Source: an uncultured Bacteroidales bacterium
GTDB taxonomy: Bacteria > Bacteroidota > Bacteroidia > Bacteroidales > UBA932
Length of the DNA stretch: 36,929 nt
Direction of reading: 5' to 3'
NCBI GenBank assembly: GCA_949295645.1
Contig: CASFLY010000115.1
Coordinates: forward strand, 1-36,929
The notes under the pieces were generated by a model. That model did not search any database. It had not been told where the DNA came from and saw nothing but the letters and a program-made list of their open reading frames with translations. The position numbers were made by a program, and so were the translations under genes. Positions 8,436-16,904 of this stretch are shown here, in pieces. Positions within the stretch are counted from its first letter, which is position 1. Each line of letters starts with the position of its first letter.

Positions 8436-10109
8436 TTAAAATAATTTGAAATACCAATCTCCGGACGGGCCGAGGACAGCTTCAGGGGTGTATTTACGCG
8501 CTTCCCGCGGGCTGAGCGTATGCGCCCATCCCACTCTATCCCCGGCAGCCGCCGCTCCGGGGCCGTAATTGGCATATTCCGCATAGAAAGATGTCTTTTC
8601 CGCGTCTTTCTTGTTCCAGTTGTGCCAGCCCTCTTTCAAGATATGGTCTCCGAGTTCGCATTCCATGAACACTGTCCTGGCATACGGCCGCCATGGGCGT
8701 CCGAGATATACCCTGTCGGCATTTTCATTATGGACAAGGCGGCAGTTTCTGAAGACATAGCCCCATTCCTGCCCCTCAGGGGTCGAAGCGGCCGTGACAT
8801 AGCTGTTTTTCTTGCTCATAATGACACAGTCCTCGAACCAGGCGACAGAAAAGCCGAAGATAAAGTCGGTGGTGCCCTCGATATAGCAGCCTTTGAAAAA
8901 CTGGCGCTGTCCAGGGCCGAATGTATAGACGGTGTCCTGATTCGCTATGAACCTGCAGTTTACGAAAGCCACCCTGTCCCCGTTCACCGTGACGGCACAG
9001 GCCTGGGCGATTTCTTCGGATGCCCCTGCAGAATTCTCGAATGTCAGGTTCTCCGCGAAAAAGTCGTTTGCATGAAGGAAAACGGTCGAAGTGGCGGAGG
9101 TGCCCATCTCATAACCCGTAGAACCTTTTTTCAAGGCATAGTCGTTCCAGACAATGACGGTGGTTTCGGGGTTTTCCCCTGTCAGGTGAAGTTTTTCCTT
9201 GTTGGAAGGTATGGTAAGTTTCTCGTTATAGATTCCTTCACGGATACGGATCGTGGTCTGGTCCTGCTTGCAGTAGTCCGGAGCGGCATTTACGGCTTCC
9301 TGTACGGTAAAAAAGTCCCCGCTGCCGTCTTTGGCCACCACGAAATCGTACTCGGTCACGTGCAGTGCAAGTTCCGGAACCGCCTCCACGATGGCGGGCA
9401 ACAGCAGCTCCACCAGCCTGCGGGCTCCGGCCACATTCGTGTGGGTATTGTCTTTCAGTCCGTCAGGGTGTCTCGGACAGGTACCGGGCTCTATCCACAT
9501 ATAATATTTTCTGGAGGCCTCATCCCCGAGGGATTCCAGCCATGTCTGGGTGATGGCATTGGCGTCTATGACAGGTACGCCGTATTCGCGGGCCACCTGG
9601 AAAACGGCTTCCGGATAGTCGCCGTGGCAGTCTTTTCTCAGTTTTCCCTCCTTGTCGAACCAGCGGCGCGACACAGGGGTGAAAAGTACCGGCCTCGCTC
9701 CTTTCTCTAAGGCATATCCGACGAATGTCTTCAGGTTTTCCCGATAGGCTCCGAATGCAGGGGCGTATCTTTCCGGATCATCCGACTTGGAATCATTGTG
9801 CCCGAACTGGATGAAAAGGCAGTCCCCCGATTTCAGATCGGCCTTTACCCTGTCCCACAGGCCGCTGTCTATGAAACTTTTGGTACTCCGTCCGTTCCTG
9901 GCATAATTGCACACCGTCACCGAAGTGTCGAGATGGGACGGCAGTCTCTGTCCCCAGCCCCTCTCGGGATTCCCGCCGGAAAGATCCTTGTCGGCCATGG
10001 TCGAGTCGCCCATCAGGCGCAAGGTGATTTTACCGCCCTGCTGCCCTGCACACGGAAGGCACAGGGACAGAAAGGCGGATATGAAAATCACATAAAAACG
10101 GTTTGTCAT
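8436..10109 (-). CDS. CE12 acetylesterase - CE8 pectin methylesterase fusion
   Basis: This 557-residue secreted protein has two esterase domains. A signal peptide ends near CAGQQ. Residues about 28-240 form an SGNH/GDSL hydrolase of the rhamnogalacturonan acetylesterase type (CE12), with GDSTMA (nucleophile serine), NYARNGRSTKSF, IQFGHND and the terminal DNTHTN block with the catalytic Asp and His. Residues about 250-555 form a CE8 pectin methylesterase beta-helix, with GSGDFFTVQEAVNAAP, the acid/base aspartate in NQDTVY (about 391), the nucleophile aspartate in TDFIFG (about 415) and YLGRPWRPYART. One polypeptide can therefore strip acetyl and methyl groups from pectin, exposing polygalacturonate to the lyases and GH28. 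Its ATG overlaps the GH28 stop codon by four bases (ATGA), so the two are translationally coupled. Confidence 0.94.
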   Translation of the reverse strand: MTNRFYVIFISAFLSLCLPCAGQQGGKITLRLMGDSTMADKDLSGGNPERGWGQRLPSHLDTSVTVCNYARNGRSTKSFIDSGLWDRVKADLKSGDCLFIQFGHNDSKSDDPERYAPAFGAYRENLKTFVGYALEKGARPVLFTPVSRRWFDKEGKLRKDCHGDYPEAVFQVAREYGVPVIDANAITQTWLESLGDEASRKYYMWIEPGTCPRHPDGLKDNTHTNVAGARRLVELLLPAIVEAVPELALHVTEYDFVVAKDGSGDFFTVQEAVNAAPDYCKQDQTTIRIREGIYNEKLTIPSNKEKLHLTGENPETTVIVWNDYALKKGSTGYEMGTSATSTVFLHANDFFAENLTFENSAGASEEIAQACAVTVNGDRVAFVNCRFIANQDTVYTFGPGQRQFFKGCYIEGTTDFIFGFSVAWFEDCVIMSKKNSYVTAASTPEGQEWGYVFRNCRLVHNENADRVYLGRPWRPYARTVFMECELGDHILKEGWHNWNKKDAEKTSFYAEYANYGPGAAAAGDRVGWAHTLSPREARKYTPEAVLGPSGDWYFKLF

Positions 10110-11722
10110 TTCAGTGTCAAATTATGATTGTTGTACTGGAACACTTCCGGAGCATCCCCGCCGGCGTCCCGGCAGTCCTCCATCGTCACATTCCGGCAGT
10201 TCGCTACGGAAAAGCCGGCTCCTTCGCCCTGCCTGACATTCACATTCCTGAGGACGACCCCGTCGGAGTACCGGATATCCGCCCCTTTCCGTGCCACTAT
10301 ATTGCAGTTCTCCACAGTGATTCCGGAAATATTCTTCTCCGGGATGCCGTTGAAATACATCGCCCGGCCCGCACCGTTGCAGGTGATGTTCCTTATATGG
10401 ATTTCCCGGAATTCCGGCGTGGTCTCGTCTGCCGGGACGTATGCTATGTCATAGCCCTCGGGCTGTCCCGCCTCCGCAGCTTCCAGGGCCGACATCCCGC
10501 CATAGTGCAGGTCGAACAGCAGAGGCTCTGTCGGGATATCGGTCATCACTATATCCGAAATATGGATGTTGCGCACCACCCCGCCCCGTCCGCGGCGGCT
10601 CTTGAACCTCAGGCCTACGTCCGTACCGAGGAAACTGCAGTTCGTCACGGAGACATTTTCCACACCGCCCGACATCTCGCTTCCCACCACGAAACCGCCG
10701 TGCCCGTGGAAGACTCTGCAATTGTCCACTATGATGTTCCTGCAAGGCCTGGCCCTGCGGCGTCCGTCCTCGTCCTTCCCGGACTTGATGCAGATGGCGT
10801 CATCGCCGACGTCGAACGATGAGTTTGTCAGCAGCACACCCTCGCAGGAATCTATGTCGATACCGTCGCCGTTCTGGGAATACCACGGGTTCCTGACCGT
10901 GATATTGTTTATAATCACGTTTCTGCACATAAGGGGATGGATGTTCCAGCACGGCGAATTCTGGAACAGGACATCTTCGAGCAGGACATTCTCGCACTCC
11001 TTCAGTCCGATCAGGACAGGTCTCAGGTAGGTTTTCACGGACTCCCATTCCTCGTCGGTCTCAAGGCCCTGCGGGACATTGAAATCATCGCTTGCCAGCG
11101 ACCCCCTGTACGAGCTCGAATCCGGATACCATACCGAGCCGGCCTTGTCCGTAAAACCGCCCGAGGCTGTGAGCTCCTTCCATTGGGAAGCCGTCATCTT
11201 GGATTTTTTCACCTGCCTCCACGCATCTCCGGAACCGTCGATGGTCCCTCCGCCGGTAATGGCTATGTTTTTGGCGCCGTCGGCGTTGATCGGGGCTATG
11301 CAGCGTCTGGTATCGAGGCCTTCGAACACTGTTTCCACAATCGGGTAAAGGCTTCTGTCTGGCGAAAACAGGATGACCGCATTCGGTGTGACATGAAGGT
11401 CTATATTGTCTTCAAGGGTAATGGGGCCGGTAAGCCAGATGCCTTCCGGGACCACTATACGGCCGCCGCCGAGAGAAGAAAGATGGGCAATGGCAGACCT
11501 GAAAGCCTCTGTATTCATGGCAATACCGTCACCCTTACCGCCGAAATCGAGGATATTCGCCTCACGGTCAGGAATGACGGGACGCACCACCCGCTCCATC
11601 CGGAACGGAAGATTTTCATAAAGACTGTCGGATTCTGCCGTCCGGGCACAGCTGCAGGACAGGAACAAGACCGGCAGGCCCAGCAATGCCACGGAGATGT
11701 TTTTCCTTATGCTCGCATTCAT
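10106..11722 (-). CDS. GH28 polygalacturonase-type glycoside hydrolase, lipoprotein
   Basis: I place the start at the ATG at 11722 (another is at 11725); the open frame reaches 11791 but the added residues lack a signal sequence, and the -7 box and palindrome lie there. From 11722 the protein has a lipobox-like VLFLSCSCARTAES, so it is likely membrane-anchored. GH28 beta-helix motifs are clear: NGDGIDIDSC (catalytic aspartate), GDDAICIKSGKDEDGRRRAR (paired aspartates), HGHGGFVVGSEMSGG (histidine) and RFKSRRGRGG. The residues following the DDA block resemble exo-acting polygalacturonases and rhamnogalacturonan hydrolases of Bacteroidetes, so exo-cleavage of oligogalacturonides is likely but the exact linkage is inferred. 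It is the first gene of a transcription unit, with a -7 box and an 11-base-arm palindrome upstream, and it overlaps the CE12-CE8 gene by four bases. Confidence 0.93.
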   Translation of the reverse strand: MNASIRKNISVALLGLPVLFLSCSCARTAESDSLYENLPFRMERVVRPVIPDREANILDFGGKGDGIAMNTEAFRSAIAHLSSLGGGRIVVPEGIWLTGPITLEDNIDLHVTPNAVILFSPDRSLYPIVETVFEGLDTRRCIAPINADGAKNIAITGGGTIDGSGDAWRQVKKSKMTASQWKELTASGGFTDKAGSVWYPDSSSYRGSLASDDFNVPQGLETDEEWESVKTYLRPVLIGLKECENVLLEDVLFQNSPCWNIHPLMCRNVIINNITVRNPWYSQNGDGIDIDSCEGVLLTNSSFDVGDDAICIKSGKDEDGRRRARPCRNIIVDNCRVFHGHGGFVVGSEMSGGVENVSVTNCSFLGTDVGLRFKSRRGRGGVVRNIHISDIVMTDIPTEPLLFDLHYGGMSALEAAEAGQPEGYDIAYVPADETTPEFREIHIRNITCNGAGRAMYFNGIPEKNISGITVENCNIVARKGADIRYSDGVVLRNVNVRQGEGAGFSVANCRNVTMEDCRDAGGDAPEVFQYNNHNLTLK

Positions 11723-11760
11723 CATCTTGCGGTTTGCGTTTCGTATGATTCTGGTTTTCG

Positions 11761-11800
11761 CAAAAATAAAGACAATGAAAAAGTCCGTCACGGACTTTTT
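11761..11800 (-). promoter_or_regulatory. GH28 promoter region: -7 box plus 23-base palindrome
   Basis: Reading the minus strand, TATTTTTG at 11768-11761 matches the Bacteroides -7 consensus TAnnTTTG exactly. No TTTG lies 19-21 bases upstream. In its place is a perfect palindrome at 11778-11800: arms AAAAAGTCCGT and ACGGACTTTTT around a single C, centred about 24 bases from the -7 box centre. It shares the core CCGT(N)ACGG with palindromes at the uxaB/uxaC and kduI promoters. A promoter without a -33 box but with an operator in its place fits a regulated promoter. It could alternatively form an RNA hairpin with a three-base loop. Confidence 0.55.
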
Positions 11801-11872
11801 ATCATAAAACCGAGACTTATTTTCATCTCCGCAGGAAACGGCATAATATGGAAGACGATAGCGAATTCTAAA

Positions 11873-11908
11873 GAGACTGCGCCAAAATTTACATTTTGAC
11901 GCAGTCTC
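11873..11908 (-). terminator. Hairpin terminator after the kduI-kduD-DUF4861 operon
   Basis: About 40 bases past the DUF4861 stop lie perfect 9-base arms GAGACTGCG (11873-11881) and CGCAGTCTC (11900-11908). The stem continues inside with CAAAAT and ATTTTG around a short loop. On the minus strand it is followed by TTTAG, a weak U tract. It separates the kdu operon from the GH28 operon. Confidence 0.55.
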
Positions 11909-11948
11909 CGATATGGTAAAGGTTACAGTTCCGAAACAGACAAGGAGA

Positions 11949-13076
11949 CTATTTCACGGTCACCTTCAGAGGATGTGCCTGAGCATAGGCGAAATCCTTT
12001 ACAGTCGCGGCCCAGGTTTCAGGGGATGCGACTCCGCCCTTGCTCCAGCCGGAGCCTGTCCATACGTCTGCACGCTTGCCCGGCGTAACGGAGTATTTGA
12101 GCACGGCATGACCGTCCATGGTATCGGTCACGACATTTTCCTCGGCTGCATCCACTACGAGCCCTACGGAAATGTTCCCGTCCGCCTCGGGATCGGCGCT
12201 GTCGGAAGCCTTTTCGGTGAAAGCGATATAATGGTCTCCGTCCTCACGTGCGATGACATCGTGAAGTACGGCTCCCAACACTACGGGAAGCTTGTCGGCT
12301 GCGGCGTTGTACCAGTTCGAAATCTTTATGAAATTCGTATTGGCATCCACCGTCAGTTCCCTCTTGAGGGTGACCTGATGGCCGTTTACATCGAAAGGCC
12401 TGTAGGTAAAGAGGACCTTCGTGCGGATAGGGCCGTTGCAGATACGGGTATAGGTCTCGTAATTGTCTCCAAGGACTATCCTGCCGTCGGCATACGGAGC
12501 CAGGGCGCCGCCGCCGAGGGTGGCGTCCACCTTGTAGCAGTCCATCCCGTCACCATGGTCGTGATGGTAGTCGTTCAGTTCGAATCTCCTGTCCACGACA
12601 AGGGTCTCGACGCTTTTCGTCCAGATGTCCGGGCCGAGGGTGCGAGGGAATTCGAGGGCCGGACCGTAGACACGTCCGGCAATGCGGTTGTTCTCGTAGG
12701 CATAGTCATCGAGTCTCTCGGGGACATAGCGGCTGAACACGAGGGTGTCATAAGCCTCGCGCTCGCCGGCCTTTATCGTATAGTCCACGACAGCACCTGC
12801 CGGAACAGTGGCCTGGAATACAAGTTTCACCATCCCGTAGTCCTCGGTGTACACCTGGGAAGGCACCTGGATGCCGGCAGCATCGGTGATGACGACATTG
12901 TCGGCAGTAAGTTCGGGATGTGCGGCAATGATGTTGCCGAAATCAAGTTCCACCGTCTCGCATACCCTGTCGAGCTCCGAAGCGTTCTCGACGGAAACCG
13001 TCAGGTCTTTCGGGCCGCAGGAAACGGCGGAAGCAGCTGCCAGGACGGCAGCTGCAATCGAAAATATGCGTCTCAT
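11949..13076 (-). CDS. DUF4861-family exported lipoprotein of uronate loci
   Basis: The real gene starts at the ATG at 13076 (or 13082, where it overlaps the kduD stop as TAATG). The longer open frame to 13334 is only antisense-like read-through inside kduD. The 375-residue product has a signal peptide and lipobox, AAASAVSCGPKD, then a beta-rich domain matching my recollection of DUF4861 proteins, with blocks such as GNIIAAHPELTADNVVITD, DGMDCYKVDATLGGGALAPY and WAATVKDFAYAQAHPLKV at the C-terminus. DUF4861 genes are repeatedly found beside kduI/kduD and pectin or ulvan lyase genes; the reaction is not established to my knowledge. Its place as third gene after kduI and kduD suggests a role in processing unsaturated uronates. 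I do not assign a catalytic function. Confidence 0.82.
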   Translation of the reverse strand: MRRIFSIAAAVLAAASAVSCGPKDLTVSVENASELDRVCETVELDFGNIIAAHPELTADNVVITDAAGIQVPSQVYTEDYGMVKLVFQATVPAGAVVDYTIKAGEREAYDTLVFSRYVPERLDDYAYENNRIAGRVYGPALEFPRTLGPDIWTKSVETLVVDRRFELNDYHHDHGDGMDCYKVDATLGGGALAPYADGRIVLGDNYETYTRICNGPIRTKVLFTYRPFDVNGHQVTLKRELTVDANTNFIKISNWYNAAADKLPVVLGAVLHDVIAREDGDHYIAFTEKASDSADPEADGNISVGLVVDAAEENVVTDTMDGHAVLKYSVTPGKRADVWTGSGWSKGGVASPETWAATVKDFAYAQAHPLKVTVK

Positions 13077-13081
13077 AAGCA

Positions 13082-13876
13082 TTACTGCGGCTGTTTTCCG
13101 ATATAGGCAAGGATACCTCCGTCCACATAAAGGATGTGCCCGTTCACGAAGTCGGATGCCGAAGAGGCAAGGAAGACTGCAGGGCCCTGGAGGTCTTCGG
13201 CATTGCCCCAGCGGGCAGCCGGAGTCTTGGCCACGATGAATGCGTCGAACGGATGGCGGGAACCGTCTGCCTGACGCTCGCGCAGAGGCGCCGTCTGAGG
13301 AGTGGCGATGTAGCCCGGACCGATACCGTTGCACTGGATGTTGTATTCACCGTATTCGGAAGCGATGTTGCGGGTCAGCATCTTCAGGCCGCCCTTGGCA
13401 GCTGCGTATGCGGACACTGTCTCGCGCCCGAGTTCGGACATCATGGAGCAGATGTTGATGATCTTTCCGCCGCCGTTTTTGATCATCGAAGGGATGACGG
13501 CCTTGGAAACGATGAACGGGCCGTTCAGGTCGATGTCGATCACCTGACGGAATTCCTCGGCCTTCATCTCTATCATCGGGATGCGCTTGATGATTCCCGC
13601 GTTGTTCACAAGAATATTAATAGGACCGAGATCCTTTTCTATTTTTGCCACGAGTTCCTGTACCTGGTCTTCCTTGGTGACATCGCATACATAACCTTTG
13701 GCATCTATGCCCTTTTCCTTATATGAAGCAAGCCCCTTGTCCACGAGTTCCTGCTTGATGTCGTTGAACGCGATTTTGGCGCCGGCCTCCGCAAAGGCGG
13801 TAGCCAGTGCGAAACCGATACCGTAAGATGCACCTGTTACGAGGGCCACCTTACCTTCGAGTGAAAAATTTACCAT
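13082..13876 (-). CDS. kduD: 2-deoxy-5-keto-D-gluconate-type dehydrogenase (DKII reductase) KduD, SDR family
   Basis: The start is the ATG at 13876 (MVNFSLEG); two codons upstream there is only a TTG. The 264-residue protein is a classical short-chain dehydrogenase: nucleotide-binding TGASYGIG near residue 15, NNAG near 90, and the catalytic YAAAK with an upstream serine (CSMMSELGRE). It resembles bacterial KduD, which reduces 3-deoxy-D-glycero-2,5-hexodiulosonate (DKII) to 2-keto-3-deoxygluconate with NAD(P)H in the cytoplasm. Assignment to KduD rather than gluconate 5-dehydrogenase rests mainly on its position: it lies about 26 bases after kduI, the enzyme that makes its substrate. It is followed directly by the DUF4861 gene. 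Confidence 0.92.
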   Translation of the reverse strand: MVNFSLEGKVALVTGASYGIGFALATAFAEAGAKIAFNDIKQELVDKGLASYKEKGIDAKGYVCDVTKEDQVQELVAKIEKDLGPINILVNNAGIIKRIPMIEMKAEEFRQVIDIDLNGPFIVSKAVIPSMIKNGGGKIINICSMMSELGRETVSAYAAAKGGLKMLTRNIASEYGEYNIQCNGIGPGYIATPQTAPLRERQADGSRHPFDAFIVAKTPAARWGNAEDLQGPAVFLASSASDFVNGHILYVDGGILAYIGKQPQ

Positions 13877-13902
13877 AATCAAGTTGTATTAAGTAATGTC
13901 CT

Positions 13903-14745
13903 TTATTTCAGATCCGTCGTATTGCATCCGTCCATATCCCCGTAGTCGAGGTTCTCGCCGCACATTGCCCAGATGAACGTGTAGTTCTTGGTGGCACAGG
14001 CCGAGTGGATGCTCCACTCCGGTGAGATTACGGCCTGCTCGGCCTTCATCCAGATATGGCGGGTCTCGTCAGGTTCTCCCATAAAGTGGCAGACCGCCTG
14101 GTCTTCAGGGATTTCGAAGTAGAAATACACTTCCATGCGCCGGTTGTGCGTATGTGCAGGCATCGTGTTCCAGGTGCTGCCCGGCTTGAGTTCCGTCATC
14201 CCCATCTGGAGCTGGCAGGTAGGGACTACTTCCTTGACGAGCATCCTGTTGATGACGCGATGGTTGCTCTCCTCGAGCGTACCAAGCTCCATATGTACGG
14301 CTTCGGCCCGCGTAGTGAGATGATCCGGGTATGAGGTATGGGCAGTGGAGCTGCAGAAATAGAATTTGGCCGGATTTCTCGGGTCGGCGCTCGCAAAGGT
14401 GACTTTTCTGTCGCCCCTTCCGAGATAAAGGGCTTCCTTGAACTCCATGTCATAGGTCTTGTCACCTGCCGTTACCGTGCCTTTCCCCCCGACATTGAAG
14501 ATGCCTATTTCGCGCCTTGAGAGGAAGTACTCCGACCTGAGGATATCCATCGGGCTGAGTTCGAGAACCTCGTTTACAGGCATCGCACCGCCTGCGATCA
14601 TCCTGTCATGCATCGTATAGACAGCATTGATTTCATCGGCTGAAAAGACTTTCTCTATAAGATAGTTTTTCCTGAGCTGGGCGGTGTCGTAATGTTTGAC
14701 GTCCTGCGGATGGGCCGCATACCGGACTTCAGTGTTCATTTTCAT
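13903..14745 (-). CDS. kduI: 5-keto-4-deoxyuronate isomerase KduI
   Basis: This 280-residue cytosolic protein starts at 14745 (a second ATG in frame at 14739). It matches KduI over its full length: N-terminal EVRYAAHPQDVKHYDT, LIEKVFSADEINAVYTMHDRM, and the cupin metal-binding region PAHTHNRRMEVYFYF with histidines and glutamate, then PEWSIHSACATKNYTFIWAM. KduI interconverts 4-deoxy-L-threo-5-hexosulose uronate (DKI), formed spontaneously from unsaturated galacturonate, and DKII. It leads the kduI-kduD-DUF4861 operon and has a consensus Bacteroides promoter about 90 bases upstream, with a palindrome above that. The length is the family norm. Confidence 0.96.
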   Translation of the reverse strand: MKMNTEVRYAAHPQDVKHYDTAQLRKNYLIEKVFSADEINAVYTMHDRMIAGGAMPVNEVLELSPMDILRSEYFLSRREIGIFNVGGKGTVTAGDKTYDMEFKEALYLGRGDRKVTFASADPRNPAKFYFCSSTAHTSYPDHLTTRAEAVHMELGTLEESNHRVINRMLVKEVVPTCQLQMGMTELKPGSTWNTMPAHTHNRRMEVYFYFEIPEDQAVCHFMGEPDETRHIWMKAEQAVISPEWSIHSACATKNYTFIWAMCGENLDYGDMDGCNTTDLK

Positions 14746-14833
14746 AATTTATAAAGCTTAAATCATTTTCAATCAGTACGATAATGGCCGAATAAAGAAC
14801 CTGCCATTTTCGGCTGCATCCATATAAACCAGC

Positions 14834-14864
14834 CAAAAATAGTAAATTAAATCGGAACGTCAAA
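14834..14864 (-). promoter_or_regulatory. Consensus Bacteroides-type promoter of kduI operon
   Basis: On the minus strand TTTG (14864-14861) is followed by a 19-base spacer and TATTTTTG (14841-14834). This is a full match to the Bacteroides vegetative promoter TTTG-N19-21-TAnnTTTG. The predicted start is near 14828, giving a leader of about 80 bases before kduI. Confidence 0.75.
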
Positions 14865-14886
14865 CAAGATTCAGCAAAAACGCGAA

Positions 14887-14912
14887 ATTTTCCGTTCCCG
14901 TTCACGGAAAAT
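14887..14912. promoter_or_regulatory. Palindromic operator candidate upstream of kduI promoter
   Basis: Nine-base perfect arms ATTTTCCGT (14887-14895) and ACGGAAAAT (14904-14912) flank TCCCGTTC. The inner part CCGTTCACGG matches CCGTACACGG at the uxaB/uxaC promoter and CCGTCACGG at the GH28 promoter. It is centred about 37 bases above the -33 box, near position -70, a position typical of activators. It also lies just past the stop of the HmuY-like gene, but no U tract follows, so a terminator is less likely. Confidence 0.45.
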
Positions 14913-14927
14913 CCGGATCCGGCAATA

Positions 14928-15305
14928 TTACCTGATAATCTGGACCTCGTCTTCCTTGTATCCGGACTCCGGCGCGACTGTCAGAGTAGAGAAATTGTGC
15001 TCCGTATCCTGCTGAAGACCGCCCAGCCCGATACCGGATTCTCCGCCGTTTGTTTTCAGGTAGTCGCCGCAGATGGCGAAGTCCCAGTCCATACGCCCGG
15101 CCCACAGCGCATCCTCTTCATCGGAAGCGAATGTGCTTGTCCCGACCGTTTCACCTTTCTCGAACGAGAAATAGGTCCACTTCCCGTCATCGAGACCGCT
15201 GATGGTGATCTCTCCGGAAACTGCGGGAGTCGCATCCTCCCCCGTGCCTTCGGTACATCCCGCAATCAGGATTCCCGCCAATATGGAAATAAAGATTCTT
15301 TTCAT
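14928..15305 (-). CDS. Short HmuY-like lipoprotein
   Basis: This 125-residue protein has a lipoprotein signal ending in LAGILIAGCTEG. After a short linker the sequence WTYFSFEKGETVGTSTF, MDWDFAICGDYLKTNGGESG and GLGGLQQDTEHNFSTL resembles the core of the HmuY family (haem-binding surface lipoproteins of Bacteroidetes), where a WDIAF...RTNSGTSG block is typical. Family members are normally about 200 residues or more, so this one lacks the C-terminal half; I found no obvious continuation in other frames downstream. It is the last gene of the receptor/protease operon, with 51 bases between it and the papain-like gene. A haem-binding role is inferred from the family and the haem ligands are not identified here. 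Confidence 0.65.
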   Translation of the reverse strand: MKRIFISILAGILIAGCTEGTGEDATPAVSGEITISGLDDGKWTYFSFEKGETVGTSTFASDEEDALWAGRMDWDFAICGDYLKTNGGESGIGLGGLQQDTEHNFSTLTVAPESGYKEDEVQIIR

Positions 15306-15356
15306 ACCCAGTTGATGAAAAATTCCGGCCTGCCGAGGCTGCCGATAAGATATACA

Positions 15357-16898
15357 TTACTCGAAATTGCGGCTGCCGTCGCCTGCATACACATATTTCA
15401 TCCTGATGGTTCCGTTCTCCCTGTCGTACTCCGAAAAACGGACCTTGGCATACTTGCCGTCAGCTGTCCTGAAAACGAACGGTGCCGCCACCGGCTGTCC
15501 CGTGACAGCATTCAGCCACATGACCGGAGTATACGAACATTGGTCCGGCTCTACGGTCGGGATGTTGAACATGTTCCTGCCTTCTTTCAGTACAGTATGG
15601 TTTATACTTTCACAGGTATAGATACGAGGAGATGCAGGATCATCCCTGTAGTCGTAGACCGAGAAAGATTCGATGGTCCCTTCTCCGAGCTCCGAACCGA
15701 TGTTGCTTCGTGTCACGGTCAGAAAATAGTTGGGTTCAGCCATTTCCTCTACCTTGCCGGTATATTTGCTGAAATCGAGGGCTATTTCGATTTCGGAATC
15801 CCCGTACTGGCCCTGCATCGGGAAATCGTTGCCCTGATTGTAAATGACGGGGGAAGGATAATCGTATACCGGTGTGGAATCGGAACCCTTGTTGCCTACT
15901 CCCATCCTCAGGGCAATGTCATTCCGGGAAGTATAGTCGAGTGCCACCCTGAATACTATTTCCGGATATTCCCTGTATTCGACAGCCACTCCGAGCAAAT
16001 CGTTCTGGAGATACTGGTTTTCGTGCTCATGAAGGAAAAACCAGTAAGGGAGATAATACCGGCCGTCGTCATGGCTGAATGTCCCCCAGGTATTCACTGC
16101 GATGAATGCTCCCTTGTGGATCTGTCCGTCGGGGTCGGTGAATTCCACCGTGTCGTCATAGCCTGCAATCGTCATTGCGTGCGCCCCGTCAGTGGAATAT
16201 TCCTCCATAATGCAGTCATATCCGGTTTCCGACGGTCCGGAATAATTCGAATACAGTCCCTGCAAGGCGTCCGAATAGCCGGAAAATATGAGGACACCGC
16301 CTTCGCCGCCTTCCACGCCCTTATTATAAAGATACCGTTTTGCCTGTCCGATGCTTTCTTCATCCGTGATTTCCAGACGGACGAATTCCGTCGGCCTGTA
16401 TTTCAGGGCATTGAGGTATTTTTCGAAACCCGTCGCCCAGCTATAGTAAAAGACTGACGTTTGATTCGGGAAGTCGGACTCCGTCATAAAGCCGGTATTC
16501 ATTCCCAGGCTGAGCCCCTCTTCGGTAAAACCGCCTTCATCGACTCCGTTGTTCAGAAAATTCCAGCTGAAAAGATAACTGAACCTGTTTTCAGGCAATG
16601 AGGCGTCCCTGTCGAGCAAAGTGTTCATTTCGTATGTGAACATATACCCTATTCCCGAAGCCTGGGCACAGGAACCTCCTATCTGATAGATGATCGGAGG
16701 GAAATGCCTGCTGAGGGAATTGTCCACCGACACCGGCAGTTCCGAAGCGGCCCGTGTCACGGGTGCCGGGCATTTCCACGGTTTCGTCATAACTCCCATC
16801 ACCATTTTCCCGTCATCGGCACTCTGTGCGGAAACCCGGGAAGCGGCAGCCGGAAGCGACATCATGATGATGGCTGCGATTATCGTCCTGATTTTCAT
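15357..16898 (-). CDS. Papain-like (C1 family) cysteine peptidase, exported
   Basis: The 513-residue product has a Sec signal peptide ending near RVSAQSADD. The peptidase domain starts near residue 70 and shows the papain triad in order: QIGGSCAQASG with the nucleophile cysteine and oxyanion glutamine (about 72-82), GAHAMTIAGYDD with the histidine (about 238), and FIAVNTWGTFSHDDGRYYLPY with the asparagine-tryptophan pair (about 264). A C-terminal region of about 200 residues looks beta-rich and is unassigned. It is likely active in the periplasm or outside the cell; no lipobox is visible. It starts six bases after the stop of the second C25-like gene, so the three putative proteases are made together. 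The substrate is unknown. Confidence 0.85.
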   Translation of the reverse strand: MKIRTIIAAIIMMSLPAAASRVSAQSADDGKMVMGVMTKPWKCPAPVTRAASELPVSVDNSLSRHFPPIIYQIGGSCAQASGIGYMFTYEMNTLLDRDASLPENRFSYLFSWNFLNNGVDEGGFTEEGLSLGMNTGFMTESDFPNQTSVFYYSWATGFEKYLNALKYRPTEFVRLEITDEESIGQAKRYLYNKGVEGGEGGVLIFSGYSDALQGLYSNYSGPSETGYDCIMEEYSTDGAHAMTIAGYDDTVEFTDPDGQIHKGAFIAVNTWGTFSHDDGRYYLPYWFFLHEHENQYLQNDLLGVAVEYREYPEIVFRVALDYTSRNDIALRMGVGNKGSDSTPVYDYPSPVIYNQGNDFPMQGQYGDSEIEIALDFSKYTGKVEEMAEPNYFLTVTRSNIGSELGEGTIESFSVYDYRDDPASPRIYTCESINHTVLKEGRNMFNIPTVEPDQCSYTPVMWLNAVTGQPVAAPFVFRTADGKYAKVRFSEYDRENGTIRMKYVYAGDGSRNFE

Positions 16899-16904
16899 AT
16901 TTAT

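Noticed and set aside
13077..13334. N-terminal extension of the DUF4861 frame
   Set aside because: The added residues are arginine- and serine-rich read-through inside kduD; a clean lipoprotein signal starts at 13076.
14887..14912. Palindrome after the HmuY-like stop read as a rho-independent terminator
   Set aside because: There is no U tract after the stem and the same core recurs at two other promoters, so an operator is the better reading.
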